Source of the DNA: Pirellulimonas nuda
Lineage (GTDB): Bacteria > Planctomycetota > Planctomycetia > Pirellulales > Lacipirellulaceae
Reading direction: 5' to 3'
DNA length: 64,000 nucleotides
Assembly: GCF_007750855.1 (NCBI RefSeq)
Contig: NZ_CP036291.1
Location: forward strand, 4,960,001 to 5,024,000
Both the position numbers and the translations under genes were made by a program. How positions within the stretch are numbered: the stretch's first letter is position 1; every line of letters starts with the position of its first letter. Shown here in pieces: positions 1 through 7,950 of the stretch. The notes under the pieces were generated by a model that was not told where the DNA came from, ran no database searches, and worked only from the letters and a program-made list of their open reading frames with translations.

Positions 1-1086
1 GGCGGGTCGTCGGCACCGACGCTCCTGGCCCGAGAAGACGCGCTCGCGCCGGGCACGGGCGACGCCGCCGAGTTCGACATGTTCGTGTCTCGGAGTCCGG
101 CCTTCAACGCCACGGGGGGCGTTGCGTTCGCCGCCTTTTTGCGTACGGGTGACGGGCCGGTCGTGAGTGACTCCGAGGACGCGGCGCTCTTCGCCTCGGC
201 GGGTGGGCCGCAAGGCCTGCAACTCGTCGCGCGGGAGGGGCAGCAGCCCGTGGGGATCGGCGACGGCGCCGTCTACAACGACTTCGGGGTCCCGGTGATC
301 AACTCCTCAGCGGACGTCGCGTTCGTTGCGTCGTTGCGCACCGACGGCAGTCTCTTCGACGAGAACGGCTTCAACGACCGGGCCTTGTTCGGCCCGGTGG
401 ACGGGGCAGGATCGGATTTAGGGCTGCTGGCCCGCGCGGGCGACCCCGCGCCCGGTGTGAGCGACGGCGCGGTGTTCAGCGTCTTCAACCCGAAGCTCAA
501 CGACGCCGGTCAGGTGGCGTTCGAAGCCACTCTGAGGACCGGACGGGGCTTCGGCGCGACGGTGGTGGATGGTTCTAACGCCCAAGCGCTTTTCGGGCCA
601 ACGGGTGACGCCGACTCCCCCTTCGCGCTGATCGCACGCGAGGGCGAAGTCGCTCCCGGCGTGTCGGACGGCGCGGTGTTCGACGGTTTCAGCACGTCGG
701 CACTGAACGCGGAAGGGGACTTGGCGTTCCTCGCCCTGTTGCGGGCGGGGGCCGACCCTGGGGCATTCGGCACGGGGCTTGGGCTGTTTGCTTATGTCGA
801 CGGGGAGCTCGATTTGATCCTCCGGAACGGCGACTCCTTCGGCGTTCTTTCGCCGGACATCAACGGGATCGAGACGCGCGTGATCGAGCGGATTCAATAC
901 TCGCCCACGTCGTTGACAAACAACTTCAACGGCTCGGGGACGTTACTCGTGCTGCTGGAGTTTACCGACGGCACGGAAGGCGTCTTCACCGTGGACCTCA
1001 CCCGAATTCCCGAGCCGTCCGCGCTATCGGTCGCACTTGTCGCGTTGGTGGCTTGCTGTGGCTCAAAAGGGCAGCCGAGGCCTTAA
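1..1086 (+). CDS. NxxGxxAF-repeat PEP-CTERM protein, 5' end outside window
   Basis: The reading frame is open from base 1, so the true start lies upstream. The visible part holds at least four degenerate repeats of about 55-60 residues, each with an N-x-x-G-x-x-A-F core (for example FNATGGVAF, LNDAGQVAF) followed by an LLAR-G-D-x-A-PG-x-x-DGAVF segment. This matches the choice-of-anchor tandem-repeat proteins common in planctomycetes. It ends in an IPEPSALSVALVALVA segment, which is a PEP-CTERM sorting signal. The usual basic tail is missing from this frame, but a shift near 1045 would supply one (see findings). Probably an exported, surface-sorted protein; no enzymatic role can be assigned. 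Confidence 0.8.
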   Translation, partial: GGSSAPTLLAREDALAPGTGDAAEFDMFVSRSPAFNATGGVAFAAFLRTGDGPVVSDSEDAALFASAGGPQGLQLVAREGQQPVGIGDGAVYNDFGVPVINSSADVAFVASLRTDGSLFDENGFNDRALFGPVDGAGSDLGLLARAGDPAPGVSDGAVFSVFNPKLNDAGQVAFEATLRTGRGFGATVVDGSNAQALFGPTGDADSPFALIAREGEVAPGVSDGAVFDGFSTSALNAEGDLAFLALLRAGADPGAFGTGLGLFAYVDGELDLILRNGDSFGVLSPDINGIETRVIERIQYSPTSLTNNFNGSGTLLVLLEFTDGTEGVFTVDLTRIPEPSALSVALVALVACCGSKGQPRP

Positions 1087-1129
1087 AAAAACGCGGCCAT
1101 CTAGGGTCCTAAGGACTGCACTAAGACGG

Positions 1130-2179
1130 GGCCTTGTCGAACAAACGCTAGAAACGCTGCGTAGATCGGTTCCGGACGGAGTCCCTTCTGTATTCAGACC
1201 GACGGAGCGAACGATGACGCAGCCTGCTAGCAAGCCGAGGAAGCTCGCCTACAAGGTAACGAACTGGCGGGACTACAACGAGTCGTTGGTAAGGCGGGGA
1301 GACATCACCTTCTGGTTTGATGACGCGGTGATCGATGCCTGGGAGCACGAGAACGACCGGAAGAAGGTCGGCCGGCCGTTCCTCTATAGCGATGTGGCGG
1401 TCGAAACGCTGCTGATGATCCGTGAGCTATTCCGCCTGCCGTACCGGCAGACGGAAGGCTTCGGGCGGGCTCTCGCGAAACTGATGCAGGCCGAGGTGGC
1501 GATCCCCGACTACACCTCGCTGCAGAAGCGAGCGGCCAAGCTGGGGGTCTCGATCGACGTGCGTGCGACCACGGGACCGATCGACGTGGTGGTCGACAGC
1601 ACGGGGCTCAAGGTCTACGGCGAGGGGGAGTGGAAAGTGAAGAAGCACGGGGTCGGCAAGCGTCGCACATGGCGGAAGGTGCACCTCGCCGTCGATCCCG
1701 CCACCCACACCATCGTCGCCCAGGTCGTGACGGGCGCCGACACCCACGACGGCGATGCGGTCGAGCCGCTGTTGGAGCAAGTCGAAGCCGAAGTCCAGAC
1801 GTTTTACGGCGACGGCGCCTACGACCAGTGGAAAGTGCGTAACTACCTCCAAGGGGAGTCGATCCACCAAGTGATCCCGCCGCGCAAGAACGCCAAGATC
1901 AAGCAGCACGGCAACGCGTCGGCCGAGCCGCTGGAACGCGACGAGTGCCTTCGGCAGATCCGCCGCGACGGCAAGAAAGCGTGGAAAGAATCGATCGGCT
2001 ACCACCGACGCAGCCTGGGTGAAACCGCCATGTTTCGACTCAAGACGAACTTCGGCGACCGCCTGAAGAACCGGACGCTCGCTAATCAGGCGACCGAGGT
2101 CGCACTCCGCTGCAAACTGCTCAACGTTTTCGTCACCCTTGGCATGCCGTTGTTCGCATGGGGTTAGTCAACAAGGCCC
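1130..2179 (+). mobile_element. IS5-family (IS903-type) insertion sequence, 1050 bp, complete
   Basis: Terminal inverted repeats begin GGCCTTGTCGA on the left and GGCCTTGTTGA on the right, close to the GGCTTTGTTGA ends of IS903. The element is bounded by an exact 9-bp target duplication, CTAAGACGG, at 1121-1129 and 2180-2188. Nine base pairs is the duplication size known for the IS903 group. One transposase gene fills it. Both ends and the reading frame look intact, so the copy may still be active. It landed about 35 bp downstream of the PEP-CTERM gene stop. Confidence 0.95.
1214..2167 (+). CDS. IS903-type DDE transposase
   Basis: A 317-residue transposase of the IS5 family. The catalytic triad can be placed at D128 (VVDSTG), D200 (YGDGAYD) and E270 (RRSLGETAMFR), with the Y-x2-R-x3-E type signature around YHRRSLGE. 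The N-terminal KVGRPFLYSD segment is typical of the IS903/IS1031 group. The ATG at 1214 is chosen because the frame upstream runs through the terminal repeat into host sequence; the start keeps the protein at the family's usual length of about 310 residues. It cuts and pastes the element by acting on its terminal repeats. Confidence 0.95.
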   Translation: MTQPASKPRKLAYKVTNWRDYNESLVRRGDITFWFDDAVIDAWEHENDRKKVGRPFLYSDVAVETLLMIRELFRLPYRQTEGFGRALAKLMQAEVAIPDYTSLQKRAAKLGVSIDVRATTGPIDVVVDSTGLKVYGEGEWKVKKHGVGKRRTWRKVHLAVDPATHTIVAQVVTGADTHDGDAVEPLLEQVEAEVQTFYGDGAYDQWKVRNYLQGESIHQVIPPRKNAKIKQHGNASAEPLERDECLRQIRRDGKKAWKESIGYHRRSLGETAMFRLKTNFGDRLKNRTLANQATEVALRCKLLNVFVTLGMPLFAWG

Positions 2180-2384
2180 TAAGACGGCATCAGAGTATCG
2201 GCCAGTCTTCAACTGTGATGTTGGATAGCCTTGCACGGGACTATCTCACCGACTCGCGGTTGCCTCAACTTCGCGGACTTCGACCGTCAGCGAACTTGCG
2301 TCGGTGCCCGTCACCTCGGCAGGTTAGCTCGTGCGCGAATCCGCCTCCCAGTTATCGCTTCTACGAAGCCGATCCGGTCGTCGC

Positions 2385-2411
2385 TAAGTACAAAGGTGTG
2401 ACCCTCCTGGG
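2385..2411. repeat. 27-bp direct repeat, copy 1
   Basis: The core CAAAGGTGTGACCCTCCTGG recurs at 2914. With six bases of 5' flank the two copies match at 25 of 27 positions. The copies bracket a 0.5-kb segment holding a small membrane protein gene. The rest of 2189-2496 shows no convincing gene. Confidence 0.85.
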
Positions 2412-2496
2412 GCTCCAAGATCGACGCTCCCGTGTCAGTTGGGAATGGCAGAATCAGCGTCGAAGTTCGCGACAACGCAGTCTCCGTACCACTGCT

Positions 2497-2736
2497 TTAC
2501 TCGCTTTCATCGGTAGTGCGTCTCGCCCGTAGTCGGCGACTAAAAAACCCGACGACTGCGACTAATGGGAATCCCACGATCGCAATCGATCCGACGTAGA
2601 AGCCCACGTAGTCAAGAGTCGTTTGCGGAGTTGTCGGGTGGTCCATCGCTTCGAGGGCTAGCAGCCAATTAGATATCGGCACCCAGAGAGCCACAAACAC
2701 CATCACCGTCAGCAAATGCCAAATGCGGAATCTCAT
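2497..2736 (-). CDS. small two-helix membrane protein
   Basis: A 79-residue protein starting MRFRIWHLLTVMVFVALWV, with a first membrane segment at about residues 5-22 and a second at about 44-65 (GSIAIVGFPLVAVVGFF), followed by a basic tail. Short proteins with an MRF-I-LL start and one or two membrane helices are frequent in planctomycete genomes and have no assigned function. An in-frame ATG 13 codons upstream exists, but the chosen start puts the hydrophobic helix at the N-terminus as in that family. The gene is isolated and lies between two direct repeats. Confidence 0.6.
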   Translation of the reverse strand: MRFRIWHLLTVMVFVALWVPISNWLLALEAMDHPTTPQTTLDYVGFYVGSIAIVGFPLVAVVGFFSRRLRARRTTDESE

Positions 2737-2907
2737 CTTCCAGGCTGACTGTTTTCGTGCGGGCTGCAAAGGCAATTTCGAGTCTCCTATATTGAGTGTT
2801 CACGCCGCAGCTTTGCCCAATGGTAGCGGGCAGAGGATCGAGAAGCGAATTACGGCTGCCAAACCTGCATCGACCTCGTCGTCCGATGCCAATTTCCGGG
2901 GCTCCGG

Positions 2908-2934
2908 TTAGTGCAAAGGTGTGACCCTCCTGGG
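2908..2934. repeat. 27-bp direct repeat, copy 2
   Basis: Second copy of the repeat at 2385-2411, same orientation. Sequence matching stops immediately downstream of GGG in both copies. Confidence 0.85.
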
Positions 2935-2994
2935 CCGCTTAGCGTGAAAAATTGCACCGATCTGGGCGGTACCCTTATTTGCGTTCAATAATGT

Positions 2995-3090
2995 ACCTTA
3001 TTGACCGAGTGCCACCCTCTAGACCCCTCGTTCGGCGTCCAAAGCAGGGGTTGCGGTCCCGAGACGGCCCAACTTCGCGGTCAATAAGGT
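2995..3090. repeat. 96-bp element with perfect 13-bp terminal inverted repeats
   Basis: The arms are ACCTTATTGACCG at 2995-3007 and CGGTCAATAAGGT at 3078-3090, an exact inverted match, with 70 bp between them and no reading frame. It could be a small non-autonomous mobile element (MITE-like) or a structured transcript end. No target duplication is obvious at its edges. Confidence 0.6.
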
Positions 3091-3958
3091 CTGAAAAGCC
3101 CTAAAGCCCTCGCGGGCTCCAGAGCGGCGTTCTTACGCCCCGCCTGAGTTCGAGGCGGTTACGGCCCCTCAAAACTGTGCGGTCAGCGCCAGACGGATCG
3201 TCCGAGTTTGAGCGGTCTAGTGACCCTACATCGGTCCGACATGCTGAGGGCCATTTCGGCGGCCCGGGATTCGCTGAGGTGGAATCAACCTCGCGGAGTT
3301 CGGGCTCCGGCGAAGTCCCCGCGGTGGACATCACCTCCCTCAGATCCGCCGCCCGCGTCGTTGCCCGAGCCGGACCATCCGCTGCGGGGGTCGTCCGACA
3401 AGAAGCCGCAGCGGTGCTGGAGACCTCTGTAGTTATGCGAACCATTCTGCTCGCCCAAGGATGTGGCTCTCTGATCGCGGCGGCACCACTCAGCTGGTCA
3501 CGTCGGTGGCGGTTGCCCACGACCGGCCGGAGCCGCTGAGGCCGCAGGTCTGACATAGGGCAGCGATCCCAGGTCCCAAGGGGCCCACACCCCAGCCCAC
3601 AGACGCATAGCGTCGACCGGCTGCAAAGGGCCCAACCTGCCAGAGCCGTGCCGCTGGCTCGCGGGCGGACCGCCCCTGAACTTGATGCGACGCAACGACG
3701 CACGTTCCGTGGCCGCCCTCCGCTAGCCTGAGGTGGGCGGTCGTGGTCTGGGTGGGAGCAGACGGTCGGCCCTACTTCCTGCGCGTCCTAGGCAGAGCAT
3801 TCGTGGACAGCGGCCCGCGACCTGACGCGAGTGCGGGACCGACACTGTGCTGTTCGGTCCGTTGGGTCGCCCTTCTGGTAGGGTAATCACAGTTAGGCCC
3901 GGTCATCCTGTCGGTCTCGACGGGGGGTGGCGCCAACGCGAGCAACCAAAGGCAGCAC
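3091..3958. other. gene-poor stretch, no supported gene
   Basis: About 870 bp between the inverted-repeat element and the oxidoreductase gene. Open frames on both strands here are rich in Arg, Ser and Pro in a way that reflects base composition, and none looks like a protein family. It could be decayed coding sequence. No RNA gene was recognised. Confidence 0.5.
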
Positions 3959-4993
3959 ATGAGCCAGCCGATCCCCGACCAGATGCAGGCCCTCCTGCTG
4001 GAAGCCCACCGCGAGGACGTGCTCGAAGCGGTCCGCTCGCTAAAGGTGGTCCAGCGGGCCACCCCCAAGCCGGCCCACGGCCAGGTGCTGGTGAAGATGG
4101 ACGCCTCCCCCTGCAACCCGTCGGACCTGCTCTTCTTGCAGGGCAAGTACGGGACCGGCAAGACGCTGCCAACCGTGCCCGGCTGGGAGGGCGCCGGGAC
4201 CGTGGTCGCCAGCGGCGGGGGCCTGCTCGCCTGGTGGCTGCAAGGCAAGCGTGTGGCGTGCGGCAACCAGGACGACCGCGACGGCGCCTGGGCCCAGTAC
4301 ATGGCGGCCAACGCCGCGGAGTGCATCCCGCTCAAGCAGGGGCTCACCCTGGAGCAAGGCGCCACGCTAATCATCAACCCGCTGACCGCGGTCGGGCTGC
4401 TCGCTACGGCACGCAAGGAGGGCCACGCCGCGGCGGTGCAGACCGCCGGGGCGAGCCAGGTCGGCCGGATGGTGGTCCGCTTGGCTCGCGAGGCGGGCTA
4501 CCCGCTAATCTCGGTGGTCCGCCGCGACGCCCAGGTAGAGCTGCTCCGAAAGGAGGGCGCCGAGCACGTACTCAATTCGTCGGACCCGGACTTCGCAGCG
4601 CAGCTGACGTCCCTGTGCGCCCGGCTTAAGGCGACCGCGGCGTTCGAAGCCGTAGCAGGGGACCTGACGGGCATAGCGCTCAACGCCATGCCGCGTGGAG
4701 CGACGGCCTACGTCTACGGCGGGCTCTCCGAGACGGCGTGCGGAGGTGTTGACCCGCTGGGGCTGATCTTCGAGGACAAGCAGCTGCGGGGTTTCTTCCT
4801 GGGGGCCTGGCTGAAGCAGCAGGGCGCCCTGGGGATCCTCCGTGCCGCGGGACGGGCGCAGAAGCTGATCATCGAGGGGCAGATCGGCACCCAGGTTCAG
4901 CGCCGCGTAGGTCTCGATGGCGCCGTAGAGGGGCTCGAGCACTACGCCCAGAACATGACCGACGGGAAGGTGCTGATCACGCCCAATGGATAG
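3959..4993 (+). CDS. MDR-superfamily NAD(P)H oxidoreductase (quinone/enoyl reductase-like)
   Basis: A 344-residue medium-chain dehydrogenase/reductase. The N-terminal GroES-like domain carries SPCNPSDLLFLQGKYG (about residues 50-65) and PGWEGAGTV (74-82), the pattern of the zinc-independent quinone oxidoreductase and 2-enoyl thioester reductase branch. The cofactor-binding loop is AGASQVGR (163-170), in the place of the usual AxxGxxG. No structural or catalytic zinc cysteine cluster is visible. A soluble NAD(P)H-dependent reductase is likely, but the substrate cannot be named. It stands alone, with long intergenic stretches on both sides. Confidence 0.85.
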   Translation: MSQPIPDQMQALLLEAHREDVLEAVRSLKVVQRATPKPAHGQVLVKMDASPCNPSDLLFLQGKYGTGKTLPTVPGWEGAGTVVASGGGLLAWWLQGKRVACGNQDDRDGAWAQYMAANAAECIPLKQGLTLEQGATLIINPLTAVGLLATARKEGHAAAVQTAGASQVGRMVVRLAREAGYPLISVVRRDAQVELLRKEGAEHVLNSSDPDFAAQLTSLCARLKATAAFEAVAGDLTGIALNAMPRGATAYVYGGLSETACGGVDPLGLIFEDKQLRGFFLGAWLKQQGALGILRAAGRAQKLIIEGQIGTQVQRRVGLDGAVEGLEHYAQNMTDGKVLITPNG

Positions 4994-5123
4994 AGAGTGG
5001 GTGGGGGATGAGCCGGCACGCCCGAGATGTGCGCCTCTTCGGGGCAACTGCCGGCGTTTGGGGCGCTAACTAGCCAGCGGCTTGGCGTCGACGGAGAGAC
5101 GGGCCTCCCCAGGCACTCGCCAC

Positions 5124-5230
5124 AGGCCCCCACGCGCCCGCTGGGGCGCACTAGGGCCCCCGCGCGACTGGGAGGGCCCTAAGCCGGCCCAACGCGCCTA
5201 CGCGCGCAGCGCGTTCTGGGCGCACGTGGC
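5124..5230. repeat. GC-rich hairpin repeat, copy 1 (upstream of muiA-like gene)
   Basis: A 107-bp unit starting AGGCCCCCACGCGCCCGCTG and ending TGGGCGCACGTGGC. It contains two internal hairpins, GCGCCC/GGGGCGC and AACGCGC/GCGCGTT. A second copy lies at 7581-7689 in the same orientation. The rest of the 4994-5480 intergenic stretch shows no gene. Confidence 0.8.
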
Positions 5231-5480
5231 CGAAACGACGCCCACAAGAGCGTGGTGTCATCGAGCAGCTCCTCGCAGCCCTGGTCCACTCACCGCGACC
5301 GGCAAGCCCTGGCCGACTGCATCGCCTGGAGCCCAGCACCAGGTCTCCTGCCGCTCAACGCCTGGCTTTGCTGTTCTCCTGGATTCTTAGGCAGCGGGGG
5401 AACTACCATGACCCCCGGAGCGTCCGACGCTGGGGCGACCCCCTACTCGGCTCATCGATTCACTTCCGGAGACTACTGGG

Positions 5481-7472
5481 ATGACGCGACCCCTCACGCT
5501 GACCCTGCTGCTGCTCTACGCGTACTCGCCGAATAGTGCGACCGCCCAGGACGACGAAAAAGTCGACGCCGACCGCCTCACCGACGGAGATGTGACCGAG
5601 GTCACCGTCTACCAGGGTCAGGCGCTGGTCACGCGCTCGGTGACGCTGCCGGGCGACCAGACGGGGCTGCAGGAGGTGGTAGTGACCAACCTGCCGGCGT
5701 TGATTTTGCCCGAAAGCCTGTACGCCGAGCCTGGCGAGGGCCTGGAGATCCGCTCGGTCCGCTACCGCACCCGCCCCGTTGAGCAGGACGTCCGTGCCGA
5801 GGTCCGCGAGCTCGACGAGCAGCTCCAGGAGCTGCGGGACGAGCTCTCGGCGGTCGAGCGGGAGCAGAAGCTGCTGGCCGATCGCACCAAGTACCTGAAC
5901 AGCCTCGAGGGCTTTACGGCAGGCACCGCCAAGAACGAGCTGGAGCACGGCGTGCTGAACGCCGAGACGCTGACCAGCCTGACCGAGCTGATCTTCTCGC
6001 GGCGGGAGCAGGTAGCGGCCGAAGAGTTGGAGCTCGCCAAGTCGCAACGGGGGCTGAACGAAGAGATCAACCTAGCGACCCGCAAACGCCAGAACATCAC
6101 CAGCGGCTCCGCGACCACGGTCCGCGAGGCGGTGGTTTTTGTCGACGCCCAGGAGGCGGGCGCCTCGCTGCGGCTGCGTTACTTGGTGGCGGGCGCGGGC
6201 TGGAGCCCGTCCTACAACCTGCGGGCGGGGACCGACCGCAAGCAGGTGACCGTGGAGTACAACGCCCAGGTGCAGCAGATGAGTGGCGAGGACTGGACCG
6301 ACGTGGCGATGACGTTGTCGACCGCCACGCCGTCGCTGGTTGCCGAGCCCCCCAAGCTCGACCCGCTGGCGATCCGCCTGGGAGACAGCCCCGCGAGCGG
6401 CGGCCCAAAGGTCGCCGTTGGCGCCGAGGAATACAGCCGCCTCAAGCGGCAGCTCGACGAGAGCCGTGACAAGCTGTCCGACGTTCGCAACCGGCTGGGC
6501 GAGCTCAACGCCGCGGTGGCTCATACGCCTGCATCGGAGCCGCAGCAGCAGCAACCGCTTGAGGCGCCCGCCTTCGCCGCGGACTCAAGTATGCCGTATC
6601 GGCAAGGTTCATTTGACCACTCTGTCCAACAATCTGGGCAACCGTACGGCGGTATGGGGGGCGACGGGCAAGCAGCCGGTCGTCAGTCGTTTCAAGTCGG
6701 GTTCGGCGTCAACGGCGACGCCGGCCTCAATTACTTCGCCAACGAGTCGCAGATCCTAGACTTCAACGCCGAGGGTATCGTCGCGAAATCGAAAGACTCT
6801 CGAGGATCACAGCCTCCCGCCGAAGGGGTGAGCGTCAGCTACAAGCTAGCGGGACGCACTTCGCTCCCCAGCCGCAGCGACCGGCAGCTGATCCAGATCG
6901 CCCGGCTGCCGCTCAAGGGGGACTTCTACCGTCTGGCGACACCGGTGCTTACCGGCTACGTCTACGAAGAAGCCAAGCTCACCAACACGGGCGACGTGGT
7001 GCTGCTTGCCGGCCCCGCCTCGACCTTTTTGGGCGACGAGTTCGTGGGCCGCGGCGCGGTGCCGACCGTGGCCGCGGGAGAGTCGTTCACCGTGGGGCTG
7101 GGGATCGACGCATCGCTCAGAGCGGGTCGTGAGCTCGTGAGCAAGGAAGAAACCATCCAGGGGGGGAACCGGATCGTCGACTTTGTCTACCGGCTCACGG
7201 TAGAAAACTTCGCGGGCGAGGAGGCCCAGGTACGGCTGGTCGACCGCATCCCCACCGTTGCGGAAGACGACATCAAGATCACGCTGGTCGACCCCGGCAA
7301 GAAGCTGGCCGACTACCCCGACCAGGCCGCCGAGCGCAAGCTGGGCCTGCTGCGGTGGGACCTCGAAGCCCCGGCCGGCTCAACCGGCGCCGACAGCGCC
7401 GCGGTGGAATACACGCTGCGTGTGGAGTACGACAAGGAGCTGTCGATCGTCGGGATGCCCGCCAAACGCTAG
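5481..7472 (+). CDS. mucoidy inhibitor MuiA family protein (DUF4140-DUF4139)
   Basis: A 663-residue exported protein. Residues 1-22 form a signal peptide (LTLTLLLLYAYSPNSATAQ). Next comes a DUF4140-like N-terminal domain starting VTEVTVYQGQALVTR (about 39-52). A coiled coil follows at about 107-140 (LDEQLQELRDELSAVEREQK). The DUF4139 beta-rich domain runs from about residue 200 (LRLRYLVAGAGWSPSYNLRA) to the C-terminus (VEYTLRVEYDKELSI). A Gly/Gln-rich stretch at about 350-420 interrupts it. MuiA proteins are periplasmic or envelope proteins, named for suppressing mucoidy when overproduced in E. coli; their mechanism is unknown. The gene is monocistronic and flanked by two copies of one hairpin repeat. 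Confidence 0.88.
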   Translation: MTRPLTLTLLLLYAYSPNSATAQDDEKVDADRLTDGDVTEVTVYQGQALVTRSVTLPGDQTGLQEVVVTNLPALILPESLYAEPGEGLEIRSVRYRTRPVEQDVRAEVRELDEQLQELRDELSAVEREQKLLADRTKYLNSLEGFTAGTAKNELEHGVLNAETLTSLTELIFSRREQVAAEELELAKSQRGLNEEINLATRKRQNITSGSATTVREAVVFVDAQEAGASLRLRYLVAGAGWSPSYNLRAGTDRKQVTVEYNAQVQQMSGEDWTDVAMTLSTATPSLVAEPPKLDPLAIRLGDSPASGGPKVAVGAEEYSRLKRQLDESRDKLSDVRNRLGELNAAVAHTPASEPQQQQPLEAPAFAADSSMPYRQGSFDHSVQQSGQPYGGMGGDGQAAGRQSFQVGFGVNGDAGLNYFANESQILDFNAEGIVAKSKDSRGSQPPAEGVSVSYKLAGRTSLPSRSDRQLIQIARLPLKGDFYRLATPVLTGYVYEEAKLTNTGDVVLLAGPASTFLGDEFVGRGAVPTVAAGESFTVGLGIDASLRAGRELVSKEETIQGGNRIVDFVYRLTVENFAGEEAQVRLVDRIPTVAEDDIKITLVDPGKKLADYPDQAAERKLGLLRWDLEAPAGSTGADSAAVEYTLRVEYDKELSIVGMPAKR

Positions 7473-7580
7473 GCGCCCGCGGCGAGTGCCGCCCATTGGG
7501 GCCACCCGAGGCATGCCGGCGTCCATCAGCGAGTGGCGCCGAGTGGCGAGCGGGTTGTGGACTCAACAAGAGGCCGCCAG

Positions 7581-7689
7581 AGGCCCCCACGCGCCCGCTG
7601 GGGCGCACTTGGGCCCAAGGGCGGCTGGGAGGGCGCCTCCGCGGCCCAACGCGCCTACGCGCGCGCAGCGCGTTGTGGGCGCACGTGGC
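7581..7689. repeat. GC-rich hairpin repeat, copy 2 (downstream of muiA-like gene)
   Basis: A 109-bp copy of the unit at 5124-5230. The first 29 bases are identical and the last 40 or so nearly so; the middle is diverged. It has the same orientation, so the two copies form direct repeats around the muiA-like gene. Confidence 0.8.
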
Positions 7690-7747
7690 GTTCCGCGTGA
7701 ACGGTGTGCGGTCCTCTGAGGTCGGGTGTGGAGGAGAGGGACATCCG

Positions 7748-7767
7748 CCCCCCCCCCCCCCCCCCCC
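7748..7767. repeat. homopolymer run of 20 C
   Basis: An uninterrupted run of 20 cytosines (guanines on the minus strand) in the gap between the muiA-like gene and the accessory block. Such runs are prone to slippage and to assembly error; the exact count should be treated with caution. Confidence 0.9.
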
Positions 7768-7950
7768 ACTCACAGCGTTGCGGGCGTCCTAGGACATTCT
7801 CCCGTGGCCCAACTCCTCCCGCGATCTGGTGCGAGGAGGTGTGGCGCCTGAGTCTCCGTAGCGCCCAATGGGCTATCTTCAGTTCCATTGACCAGCGACG
7901 CCCGAGCCCGCGGCGAATCACCGCTCCAAGTCGCCCCCAACACGACAGCC

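Larger units (their letters stand above)
7473..7950. other. intergenic stretch with hairpin repeat and poly-C tract
   Basis: This 478-bp gap holds the second copy of the GC-rich hairpin repeat and a run of 20 cytosines. Frames crossing it are low complexity and not credible as genes. It is also the probable left limit of the accessory block that follows. Confidence 0.6.

Noticed and set aside
2158..2532. Frame of 124 codons starting inside the IS903 right end
   Set aside because: Begins in the transposase tail and continues into unrelated sequence; low-quality composition; overlaps the more credible membrane protein gene.
3101..3703. Minus-strand frame of 200 codons and overlapping plus-strand frames
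   Set aside because: Ser/Arg/Pro-rich composition, no domain and no ribosome-binding site. A short segment (REVDSTSA) resembles one at 2250-2310 on the same strand (REVEATAS), so decayed coding sequence is possible, but too weak to annotate.
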